Assembly (NCBI GenBank): GCA_021768055.1 | Contig: JAASSE010000009.1 | Location: 1-9,919, forward strand | DNA: 9,919 nt | Reading direction: 5' to 3' | From: Gammaproteobacteria bacterium | GTDB taxonomy: Bacteria; Pseudomonadota; Gammaproteobacteria; SZUA-229 | Shown: positions 1-7,200 of the stretch, in pieces | Position numbering within the stretch: position 1 is the first letter of the stretch | How the letters are laid out: each line of letters starts with the position of its first letter | Notes under the pieces: model-generated | What the model was told of the DNA's origin: nothing | The model's database searches: none | What the model saw: only the letters and a program-made list of their open reading frames with translations | Translations under genes and position numbers: made by a program

Positions 1-138
1 ATTGATGGTCGCATCATCGGACACGCCGCAGCAGCTGACCTGTTCGCCGCAGCAACCACCATTGTTGTTGGCTTCGGCCACTTCACTGTAGCTTTGTCTT
101 ACGTTCTGGCGGATTTCATCGGCTTGTTTCTGGTTCAT
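1..138 (-). CDS. arsM: Arsenite S-adenosylmethyltransferase ArsM, N-terminal 46 residues (cut by window edge)
   Basis: The minus strand from the ATG at 138 stays open for 46 codons to the edge of the window. The peptide begins MNQKQADEIRQNVRQSYSEV, followed by an Asn/Gly stretch and two cysteine pairs (GGCCGEQVSCCG, residues 27-38). A helix of the type 'I-R-x-x-V-R-x-x-Y' followed by GG-CCG is the characteristic N-terminus of bacterial ArsM, which methylates trivalent arsenic in the cytoplasm using S-adenosylmethionine. The SAM-binding fold and remaining arsenic-binding cysteines would lie outside the window. The start overlaps the arsR 3' end by 23 bp and has only a weak GAG upstream, so translation is probably coupled to arsR. 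The identification rests on the N-terminus and the arsR context only. Confidence 0.82.
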   Translation of the reverse strand, partial: MNQKQADEIRQNVRQSYSEVAEANNNGGCCGEQVSCCGVSDDATIN

Positions 139-469
139 CGGTGATCTCGGTATTAGTGTGAAAAAATTGACGGATAGCGTTGAGCATGTCGGGATTCACA
201 GAGCATATGATCTGTTTGCCCTGTCTTTGCATGTTGATCAGGCCGGCATGACTGAGTTCCTTCAGGTGATGCGACAGCGTCGAGGCAGCAATATCCAGCT
301 CATTGCCGAGGTCACCGACACAGCAAGAGGTGACAGCGTCGATATCGCAGCGAGAGCCGGGTGTGCAGCAGCCTGACAGCAAGGTATAGATTTGCAGCCG
401 GTGCGGGTTGGACAGGGCGCTGAACACCGATGCATAGTTGCCAATATCGTCTGAGCTATAATTCGACAT
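116..469 (-). CDS. arsR: ArsR/SmtB-family arsenic-responsive transcriptional repressor
   Basis: A 117-residue winged-helix metalloregulator. Residues 13-31 (ASVFSALSNPHRLQIYTLL) are the classic ArsR opening helix. Residues 59-78, including STLSHHLKELSHAGLI, are the recognition helix-turn-helix, and 79-92 (NMQRQGKQIICSV) is the beta wing. Cysteines lie at 34, 35, 41, 49 and 50. The CCVGDL segment (49-54) sits where plasmid R773 ArsR has its arsenite-binding CVCDLC motif, but the second and third cysteines of that motif are replaced by glycine, so C34/C35/C41 probably supply extra ligands. I chose the ATG at 469 over the in-frame ATG at 511 because the best promoter lies between them and its start point falls at about 469-470. 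There is no Shine-Dalgarno, so the message may be leaderless. The 3' end overlaps arsM, so ArsR should control both genes and release DNA on binding trivalent (possibly methylated) arsenic. Confidence 0.9.
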   Translation of the reverse strand: MSNYSSDDIGNYASVFSALSNPHRLQIYTLLSGCCTPGSRCDIDAVTSCCVGDLGNELDIAASTLSHHLKELSHAGLINMQRQGKQIICSVNPDMLNAIRQFFHTNTEITDEPETSR

Positions 470-481
470 ATTTCGAAATAT
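468..481. promoter_or_regulatory. Perfect 14-bp palindrome, probable ArsR operator
   Basis: ATATTTCGAAATAT is identical to its own reverse complement. It overlaps the arsR -10 element and touches the start codon, and is followed at 483-490 by a second short palindrome, GAATATTC. AT-rich dyads over the promoter are the usual autorepression sites of ArsR/SmtB proteins. The role as operator is inferred from position and symmetry. Confidence 0.55.
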
Positions 482-505
482 AGAATATTCGGCTGCGATG
501 TGCAA
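477..505 (-). promoter_or_regulatory. Sigma70-type promoter of arsR-arsM
   Basis: On the minus strand a -35 element TTGCAC (plus positions 500-505) is separated by exactly 17 bases from a -10 element TATATT (477-482). The predicted transcription start is at about 469-470, on or next to the A of the arsR ATG. The hexamers and spacing are seen directly; promoter activity and leaderless translation are inferred. Confidence 0.6.
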
Positions 506-565
506 TAGCAATAACGTAAATTTAAAGTGTTGTGCCGTGAAACTTTATGCTACCGTGGCGGGATA

Positions 566-784
566 ATGTCAGAGCGATTAACCGAAGAAGAGCTTGAGGT
601 CATCCGTCAGCGCGTCCACGAACTGAAGTTGGAGCACCGCGACCTGGACGAGGCCATTGAACAACTCAACCAGAGCGGTACTTTCGAAGAGCTGAAGATC
701 AAGCGCATGAAAAAACGCAAGCTCAGACTCAAGGATGAACTTTCTCGTCTCGAGAATGAATTAATCCCGGATATCCTCGCCTGA
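566..784 (+). CDS. DUF465 / YdcH-family small protein
   Basis: A 72-residue, highly charged, all-helical protein of unknown function. It begins MSERLTEEELEVIRQRVHEL, has the family core EHRDLDEAIEQL (about residues 23-34) and the KIKRMKKRKLRLKDELSRLE stretch (about 44-63), and ends in IPDILA. This order (hydrophobic heptads, 'EHR-LDxxI', a Lys/Arg-rich segment with 'KRKLxLKDxI/L' and a terminal 'IPDxLA') is the DUF465 signature, predicted to form an antiparallel helical hairpin or coiled coil. The ATG at 566 is preferred over an in-frame ATG at 527 because family members start at this point and the extra 13 residues do not look like the family. The ribosome site is weak (GGCGGG). It is divergent from arsR across 96 bp but has no evident functional link to arsenic. 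Confidence 0.85.
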   Translation: MSERLTEEELEVIRQRVHELKLEHRDLDEAIEQLNQSGTFEELKIKRMKKRKLRLKDELSRLENELIPDILA

Positions 785-824
785 GGACACCCGGGACCTC
801 CACTATTGACTACCTGGTACTGAA

Positions 825-1334
825 TTAAGGAAACGCAGGAATATGTGGTTCGGTACCACCCATGTCAGCATCGGGATGGTGCTGCTGTACCAGTTCCTCG
901 ATCTCCTCGACACGGGCTTTGGGGATATCCACCATCATCAGAACTTCGCCTTTCTCGATAGCGCCTTCGAATTTCTCGATCTGGGTATTGGGCACATCCA
1001 TGCCGATCATGCCTGAGATCCAGGCGCCAATACCGGCACCGGCAAGGCTGGTTCCCAGAATGGCTCCGCCACCCAGCACCAGCCCGGCAGGCGGAAAGGT
1101 GACAGCGGCGACACCGGCGAGCAGGCCGGTAATTCCACCCAGTGCGACACCTCGTTCCATCGCGGGAATGAAATCGCTTTTTTGAAGCAGATTGGCTTCA
1201 GGCAAGTCGCCCATCGGCGTGCCTTCTTTGGCAACAACATGAATGTGATGCTCGTCGATTCGCTTCAATAACAGCTCGTCAACAACGGTGCTTGCCGTTT
1301 CGACATTCGGAACCATAAAGTAAAGCCTTCTCAT
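825..1334 (-). CDS. DUF1269-type glycine-rich membrane protein
   Basis: A 169-residue protein of unknown function. Residues 1-58 form a soluble alpha/beta segment starting MRRLYFMVPNVETASTVVDE and containing HHIHVVAKEG. Residues 60-111 are a glycine-zipper-like hydrophobic hairpin: GVALGGITGLLAGVAAV, then a PPAG turn at 81-84, then GLVLGGGAILG and GAGIGAWISGMIG. A second soluble segment (112-169) contains EKGEVLMMVDIPKARVEEIE and ends in IPAFP. The two soluble halves resemble each other in layout (a strand followed by a charged helix), so the hairpin seems inserted into a small ferredoxin-like fold. Proteins of this type are annotated DUF1269 or 'membrane protein' and are often linked to stress responses, but the function is unknown. 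The start is fixed by a very strong Shine-Dalgarno. The gene is transcribed alone, divergently from the Nudix gene. Confidence 0.8.
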   Translation of the reverse strand: MRRLYFMVPNVETASTVVDELLLKRIDEHHIHVVAKEGTPMGDLPEANLLQKSDFIPAMERGVALGGITGLLAGVAAVTFPPAGLVLGGGAILGTSLAGAGIGAWISGMIGMDVPNTQIEKFEGAIEKGEVLMMVDIPKARVEEIEELVQQHHPDADMGGTEPHIPAFP

Positions 1335-1338
1335 AGAA

Positions 1339-1346
1339 CACCTCCT
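1339..1346 (-). promoter_or_regulatory. Strong Shine-Dalgarno of the DUF1269 gene
   Basis: On the minus strand AGGAGGTG precedes the ATG at 1334, with six bases between the AGGAGG core and the start codon. It is the closest match to the ideal ribosome site in the window and suggests high expression. Confidence 0.8.
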
Positions 1347-1473
1347 GAATTAGTGGAACAGCACGAGGCGTTTGGACACGATTCGGCATCAACACTGATC
1401 AAATCGCAACAAACGTCCCTATACCTTATATTCCATCTTATTGTGCACGCCTGAAAAAGCAAGTACTAAATCC

Positions 1474-1490
1474 GGCGCGTTGAACACGCC
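1474..1490. repeat. 17-bp imperfect palindrome in the 1335-1592 divergent spacer
   Basis: GGCGCGTTGAACACGCC pairs at seven of eight positions around a central G at 1482; the one mismatch is C1478 against A1486. It has no following T-run, so it is not a terminator. It lies in the 258-bp spacer between the divergent DUF1269 and Nudix genes, together with tandem GTTTAACC/GTTTGACC (1492-1507) and an inverted copy ACGGTTAA at 1556-1563. It may be a regulator-binding region. Apart from these repeats I see no gene or RNA in this spacer. Confidence 0.35.
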
Positions 1491-1592
1491 AGTTTAACCG
1501 TTTGACCTGTGTGTAATGCCCGTTCAACAAACTGCATATGCAAGCAAATATAAACACGGTTAAGATGGTAACTGAAGTATGAGTGATATGTT

Positions 1593-2156
1593 ATGAAATT
1601 CTGTTCTGCTTGCGGATCGAGGGTTAGTCTGGTTGTTCCCGAGGGTGATAACAGGGAGCGTCACGTCTGCATAGAATGCGGTGTCATTCATTACCAAAAT
1701 CCAAACGTTGTGACAGGATGCATCGCCGAGTGGGAAGACAGGATATTATTGTGCAAACGTGCGATTGAGCCACGCTATGGTTTATGGACATTGCCAGCCG
1801 GCTTCCTTGAGTACGGTGAAAGCAGTATGCATGGCGCGGCCCGTGAAGCACAGGAAGAAGCCGGCGCAGATATACGCGACATGAAATTATTCAGTGTATT
1901 CAGTATTCCTCATATCAACCAGGTCTATACAATATACCGCGGTGTATTGCATGAGGGCGAGGCCAGTCCAGGGGATGAGAGCCTGGAAGTAAAATTGGTG
2001 GCAAAAGATGAAGTGCCCTGGGAGCAGCTGGCATTTCCGGTGGTGATTGAAACGCTCAAGCTGTATTACGCAGACATGGAGCGCGGCGATTATTCAACGC
2101 ATTATGGTGAAATCATCAAATCTGAAAATGGTGTAGTCGAAGTTATACATTATTGA
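1593..2156 (+). CDS. Zinc-ribbon Nudix hydrolase (COG1051-like)
   Basis: A 187-residue cytoplasmic hydrolase. An N-terminal zinc ribbon uses C4, C7, C26 and C29 (FCSACG ... CIECG). The Nudix domain follows from about residue 38. Its catalytic box at 70-92 fits G-x5-E-x7-R-E-U-x-E-E-x-G-U exactly: G70, E76, R84, E85, E88, E89, G91. The box coordinates Mg2+ for hydrolysis of a nucleoside diphosphate linked to another moiety. The ribbon-plus-Nudix layout is shared with NADH pyrophosphatase NudC, but the NudC signature SQPWPFPxS is missing and the protein is shorter than NudC. An ADP-ribose or related dinucleotide substrate is more likely, though the substrate cannot be read from sequence. The start is at ATG 1593; a five-codon reading frame ending on this ATG precedes it. 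The 3' end overlaps the convergent peptidase gene by 14 bp. Confidence 0.9.
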   Translation: MKFCSACGSRVSLVVPEGDNRERHVCIECGVIHYQNPNVVTGCIAEWEDRILLCKRAIEPRYGLWTLPAGFLEYGESSMHGAAREAQEEAGADIRDMKLFSVFSIPHINQVYTIYRGVLHEGEASPGDESLEVKLVAKDEVPWEQLAFPVVIETLKLYYADMERGDYSTHYGEIIKSENGVVEVIHY

Positions 2157-4077
2157 CCAGGTTTTCTATTGTGACAGGCTCGAGCTTGTCTGCCGTTTCG
2201 AAATTAAACACGCGTGCGTAAAAATACAATTCTGCGTTCAGCGCCGCCTTGATGGTGTCTGCATTGCGGAAACCGTGCTGTTCATTCTCAAACGTTATAT
2301 AACTGACGGCTATACCTTTGTGTTTTAGTGCCTCAACCATCATTTCAGCCTGCGATGGTGGCACAACCTTGTCTTCGAGACCCTGAAAAAATATTACCGG
2401 ACAATCAAGTTGTTCTACATGGTTTATCGGCGAACGGTCCCTGTAGTGTTGTTTGTGTAAAGGATATTCGCCGACCAGTTTATCCATGTAACGGGATTCG
2501 AACTTGTGTGTATCGTTAATCAGTGTTTCCAGGTCACTGATACCGTAATAACTGGCACCGCAGGAAAATGTGTTATGAAAAGTCAACGCCGCCAGCACGG
2601 TGTAACCGCCAGCACTGCTACCCTTGATAATCATACGTTTTTTGTCGACCTTGCCGTTATCAGCGAGATACTGCGCAACGTCGCATACATCATCAACGTC
2701 ACGCAGTCCCCATTTGAGCATGAGTCTTTCCCGATAATCGCGTCCAAACCCGGTGCTACCACTGTAATTGACATCGGCTATGGCGAAACCGCGCGATGTC
2801 CAGTATTGCTTGCGCAGGTCCAGTGATGCATCAGCCATACCGGTTGGTCCGCCATGTCCGATGACGATTAATGGCGGCAGTTCATCTGCCGGGGCACAGA
2901 AGTCCTTGTTTACTGGAAAATACACAATGGCATCGATGGTGTCACCATGTCGTGTGGTAATACTGGTATGTTTGCCCCTGGAAATATGGTCACGATCAAT
3001 GTCGGTACGGCATGAAGTCGAGATGGTTTCGTGCTTGTGGCTGTGCGGATCATATTTGATCAGCTGCGGAAACTGGTATTCTGAGGCGGCTATAAAACAG
3101 ACGAATCCATTACCACTCGTGACAGAGGCATAGGTGTTCCATTCATTAGTCAGCGGCGTGAGCTTTTGTTTGTCCAGTTCAAGCAGCGAAAGTATACCCA
3201 CACCGTTTTTTATGTGTGAACAGATAATGGTGTTGCTGTCGATAAATGCGTATGTCGATTGTGCGAATACCCACTGCGGCAGGCCGAATTCACTTTCATC
3301 AGGAACTACAACGCTTGCCGTGTTGTCTTGATGGTGGTGCAGGTTCCACCAGCCGGATGCATCACTGACAAAAAATAATTCATCATGCGGTGACCATTCT
3401 GGCTGGAAGATGGATGTTTCCGTGTCGCCGGCAATGCGCCGACCCTGCTGCAAGGCGCCGTAGCGGTCGATGTCTGCGAGCCACAGTTCGGTACCGTCCC
3501 AGGGCATTTCAGGATGGTTCCAGCACAACCACGCTAGTTGTGAACTGTCGTGGCTGAGGCGCGGGCTGGCGTAAAAATCATGGTCCCGGTGCAACACGTG
3601 CAGCTTGCCGCCGGTTGTGTCAATTACGACCAGGGAATTGCTTGGCTCCGTTGTGCCACGTGTATGGTCTTCACAGATACACAGCAGCCGGTGGTGTGAT
3701 GGATCATATTGCAGGTCTGCAAAGCGCAGGCCGTCGGATTGCACAACCAGCGATGGTGACTCGCCCGGCTGTAGACAGTAGATTCCCTGGTCAGCGTCAT
3801 TGACAAAATAGACGCCGTGCTCGCTAACGCAGTATACGCCACCGCCGTATTCGTGAACGCGGGAGCGTGCATTGAACGGTTGAGGCAAAAGATCTGTTGT
3901 CTGCCCGTCACGGTAAGACACGATAACGTTACGCCCGGCTTCTGCCGGGCGGCGTTCGAGCCAGTATATCCGGTTATTAAAAATCGTTATCTGGTCCAGC
4001 GATATGGATTCAGCGGTGATCATTTCGCTGCTGATGGGGGAGTCCCAGCTGCCGTAGGGGGTAATATTTTTGCCCAT
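2143..4077 (-). CDS. S9 family peptidase (prolyl oligopeptidase / acylaminoacyl-peptidase type)
   Basis: A 644-residue serine peptidase of the COG1506 kind, cytoplasmic because no signal peptide is present. Residues about 20-385 are the beta-propeller half, with repeated WLERRP-, LAWLCWNHPEMPWDGTELW- and FQPEWSPHDELFFVSD-type blades that limit access to small peptides. Residues about 390-630 form the alpha/beta-hydrolase domain: HGGPTG supplies the oxyanion region, GSSAGGY carries the nucleophile Ser488, GLEDKVVPP carries Asp569 and EQHGFR carries His601, a complete catalytic triad in the expected order. Enzymes of this family remove dipeptides or acylated N-terminal residues from oligopeptides. 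The length is normal. The start ATG at 4077 has a poor ribosome site, and an alternative in-frame Met is residue 19. The gene is divergent from the GGDEF-EAL gene across 144 bp and convergent with the Nudix gene. Confidence 0.9.
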   Translation of the reverse strand: MGKNITPYGSWDSPISSEMITAESISLDQITIFNNRIYWLERRPAEAGRNVIVSYRDGQTTDLLPQPFNARSRVHEYGGGVYCVSEHGVYFVNDADQGIYCLQPGESPSLVVQSDGLRFADLQYDPSHHRLLCICEDHTRGTTEPSNSLVVIDTTGGKLHVLHRDHDFYASPRLSHDSSQLAWLCWNHPEMPWDGTELWLADIDRYGALQQGRRIAGDTETSIFQPEWSPHDELFFVSDASGWWNLHHHQDNTASVVVPDESEFGLPQWVFAQSTYAFIDSNTIICSHIKNGVGILSLLELDKQKLTPLTNEWNTYASVTSGNGFVCFIAASEYQFPQLIKYDPHSHKHETISTSCRTDIDRDHISRGKHTSITTRHGDTIDAIVYFPVNKDFCAPADELPPLIVIGHGGPTGMADASLDLRKQYWTSRGFAIADVNYSGSTGFGRDYRERLMLKWGLRDVDDVCDVAQYLADNGKVDKKRMIIKGSSAGGYTVLAALTFHNTFSCGASYYGISDLETLINDTHKFESRYMDKLVGEYPLHKQHYRDRSPINHVEQLDCPVIFFQGLEDKVVPPSQAEMMVEALKHKGIAVSYITFENEQHGFRNADTIKAALNAELYFYARVFNFETADKLEPVTIENLVNNV

Positions 4078-4163
4078 AATCAGTCTTTTATACTTTTATA
4101 TATGTGTTCTAATAGAAATACGCGCCACTGCCGCATATACTCAATACATGATATTTCAGTTAC

Positions 4164-4191
4164 TTGCCGTCTGCTTTACATATTTTATAAA
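4164..4191 (+). promoter_or_regulatory. Candidate promoter of the GGDEF-EAL gene
   Basis: TTGCCG (4164-4169) and TATAAA (4186-4191) are 16 bases apart, placing a start near 4198 and a leader of about 24 bases before the ATG at 4222. The match is moderate and the 144-bp spacer is AT-rich, so other -10-like sequences occur. Confidence 0.35.
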
Positions 4192-4221
4192 AGCCGGTGC
4201 GCATTGGCTTGTGGTGTATAA

Positions 4222-7200
4222 ATGCTGATTGGCATAGCGGTCTCCCTGATATTCATCGGCCTGCTGTTGCTGGTCGTCGGCATCATGATCGCGCGCCAGT
4301 ACACCCTGCGCGCCAAACTGCTCACTGCATTCTTGTTTATCGTGATGCTGTCCCTCGGATTGCTGGCGGTGCTCGACAGTTTCCTGATGAGCGAAAACCT
4401 GACGGAACAAACCAACAAGATACTTGATACAGCAGCGCGCCAGTACGCGGACAACATCGACCAGTTCAATCGCATCAACCTGGAGTCAATCAGTGCTGAA
4501 GCCAGATTACCCGCCATTATTGATTTTATAAAACTCAAAGGATCAGAGCCGTATCATAACCAGGCCATCAGGGAAATACTGATCGCACTGCAATCAAGAT
4601 ACGGTGACAAGGTGTCATCCTATGCCGTGCTGAACAAGGATGGTATTAACATGGTGGATACGGATGTGGCGCGAATTGGTAGTGATGAAAGCGGGCAGAT
4701 GTATTACACCGAGGTGTTGCAGTTTAAAAATGCCTATATGTCTCCCGTACTGTTTTCCGCCAAAGAAGATCCGGCAATCTATTACAGCAGCCCAATCGAA
4801 GACCTTTCCGGCCGTTTTCTTGGTGTATTGCGTGTGCGCTACCGGGCCGACGTGCTCAGTAACCTGGTATCAGGCTCGCGTAGCCGTGTTGGTCGCGGCG
4901 CCTTTGCGATGCTGCTGGATGAAAACAACCTGCGCTTGATGCATGGCCGGCGTGCAGATTTACAATATACCCTGGCAACAAAAATCAGCACGGCTGATTT
5001 GCATGTCAAGGAAGCGGCGGGCCGTGTGCCAAAGGAATCGAAACTGTTATTTGCGGAACGCGCCGAGCTACTCGAAGAACTGGACAAGAGTCGTTATAAC
5101 TATACCAACCTGCACGTTAACCTGTTTGGCATGGGCGAAGACCAATACTCCATTTCTGTTGCCTCGTTAAGCACGGCGCCGTGGAAACTGGTATTTGCTC
5201 AACCCTTGCAGGTGTTGACACAGCCAGTACAGGAACTGACGCGCGCAACCCTGTTATTTGCCACCGTCATCGCTTTGCTTGTTGCCTTGATTGTTATAGG
5301 TACGACGCGAATACTGTTGGAGCCGATCAGGCGCTTGACCGATGTGGTCAGGAAAATCGGCGAAGGTGATCTTGATGTTCAGGCTAAGGTCGATACCCAG
5401 GATGAGATTGGCGGTCTGGCAAGCGCTTTTAATGACATGACCAGCAATGTTCGCGTGCTGGTGAATGACCTGGAAAAAGAGATTGATGATCACAAGTTGA
5501 CAGCAGACAATTTACGCAAGCTGTCACAGGCAATTGAGCAAAGCCCGATCTCGGTGATGATAACCGACCTTGCTGGCAATATTGAATATGTGAATCCGGA
5601 ATTCAGCCGCGTTACCGGATACACGGCCGAAGAGGTCAAAGGCAAAAACCCGCGCATACTCAAGTCTGGCCATACCCAGCCTTCACAGTTCACCAATATG
5701 TGGAACTGTATCACCACCGGGCAATCCTGGAGTGGCGAGCTTTATAACAAGAAGAAAAACGGCGACCTGTTCTGGGAAAACGTGACGGTATCACCGATCA
5801 AGTCAAAGGATGGCAAGAACACGCATTACCTGGCCATCAAGGAAGACATATCGATACGCAAGGAATACGAAGAGCGCCTGATGTACCAGGCAAGCTATGA
5901 CAAGCTTACTGATCTGCCCAACCGCACACTTGCATTCGACCGCCTGAAACAGGCGCTGGCGAATGCGATTCGAGACCATGAAAGGCTGGCGGTGATGTAT
6001 ATCGACTTTGACCATTTCAAGAACATCAACGACACCCTGGGCCACTCTGCAGGAGACAAATTCCTGATATCCATGGCCGAGCGCTTGAAAGGCATCGTGC
6101 GCGATGTTGACACCGTGGCAAGGCTCGGTGGCGACGAGTTCATGCTGATACTGACCAGTTCGCACCATAAATCGGGAGAAACAGCGATTGCAGAATACCG
6201 GGATCATATCAGGGCCAAGGCGGCTGAAATCCTGGACAAGGTAGCGCAGCCGTGCGTAATAGAAGACATGGAGTTTTCCGTGACCGCAAGCATCGGCATC
6301 GCGATCTTCCCTGAAGACGGCGATGATCCGCACATACTGTTAAGAAATGCGGATACCGCGATGTACCGTGGCAAGCGCAAGGGCAGAAATACGTTCGAAG
6401 TGTTCACACCGGAGATGAGTGACAAGATCGTCAAGCGCGTCGAAATCGAAAACAGATTAAGGCGCGCAATGGAAGACGAGAAATTCACCCTCAAATACCA
6501 GTCGCTGGTGAATACCAGGACCATGCGCCTCGAAGGTGCGGAAGCGTTGATACGCTGGAAGGATGACGAGCTTGGTAACGTGCCGCCCGAGGTCTTTATT
6601 CCGTTTGCCGAGGAATCAGGTCTGATCGTCGATATTGGCCAGTGGGTGATCGACCAGGTATGTAAGGATGTAAAAAACCTGCAGGCAGACCAGGACAGCA
6701 AGGACTTTTATATTGCCGTGAACCTGTCCGGGCGTCAGTTCCGCGGCAAGGGCATTGCGCAACAGATTGCAGATTCGCTGTCGAAGTACAAACTCAAGGG
6801 CCAGAGCCTGGAGCTTGAGATTACCGAACGCTTGTTAATGAAGGACGTACCGGATGTGATAACGACACTCAACCAGTTCAAGGAAATGGGAATCAAGTTA
6901 TCGATTGACGACTTTGGCACCGGTTATTCATCACTGAGCTACCTTAAACGCTTCCCGTTTGATGTACTGAAGATCGACAAGGCATTTGTGCAGGATATCG
7001 GCGTTGACCCGGATGATGCTGCCCTGTGTGAAGCCATCATCGGCATGGCGCACAGCCTCGGCCTGAGTGTTATCGGTGAAGGTGTGGAGAATAAGGAACA
7101 GTTCGAATTTCTGCGTTCACGCGGCGCAGAAATTATCCAGGGTTTTTATGTCAGCAAGCCGATGAGGTATAACGAGTTCAAGCAGTTCGTGCTGGTATCC

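Noticed and set aside
470..511. A longer ArsR starting at the ATG at 511 (14 more residues).
   Set aside because: The only good promoter lies inside this segment, so the transcript would not contain the ATG, and the extra residues (LLHIAAEYSIFRN) are untypical of the family.
527..565. A longer DUF465 protein starting at the ATG at 527.
   Set aside because: The added residues do not resemble the family, whose members begin at the MSERLTEEE-like segment.
785..824. GAGGACACCCGGGACCTC as a bidirectional terminator between the DUF465 and DUF1269 genes.
   Set aside because: The stem is only four base pairs with a self-complementary CCCGGG loop and no T-run on either side.
862..1185. Open frame of 107 codons on the plus strand opposite the DUF1269 gene.
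   Set aside because: It lies wholly antisense to a well-supported gene and is Ser/Pro-rich low-complexity sequence, as expected of a shadow frame.
1593..2156. Assignment of the Nudix protein as NudC (NADH pyrophosphatase).
   Set aside because: The SQPWPFPxS signature after the Nudix box is absent and the protein is considerably shorter than NudC.
5803..6701. Long minus-strand frames (176 and 165 codons) opposite the GGDEF domain.
   Set aside because: The plus frame carries complete GGDEF motifs, and the minus frames show no recognisable domain or ribosome site.
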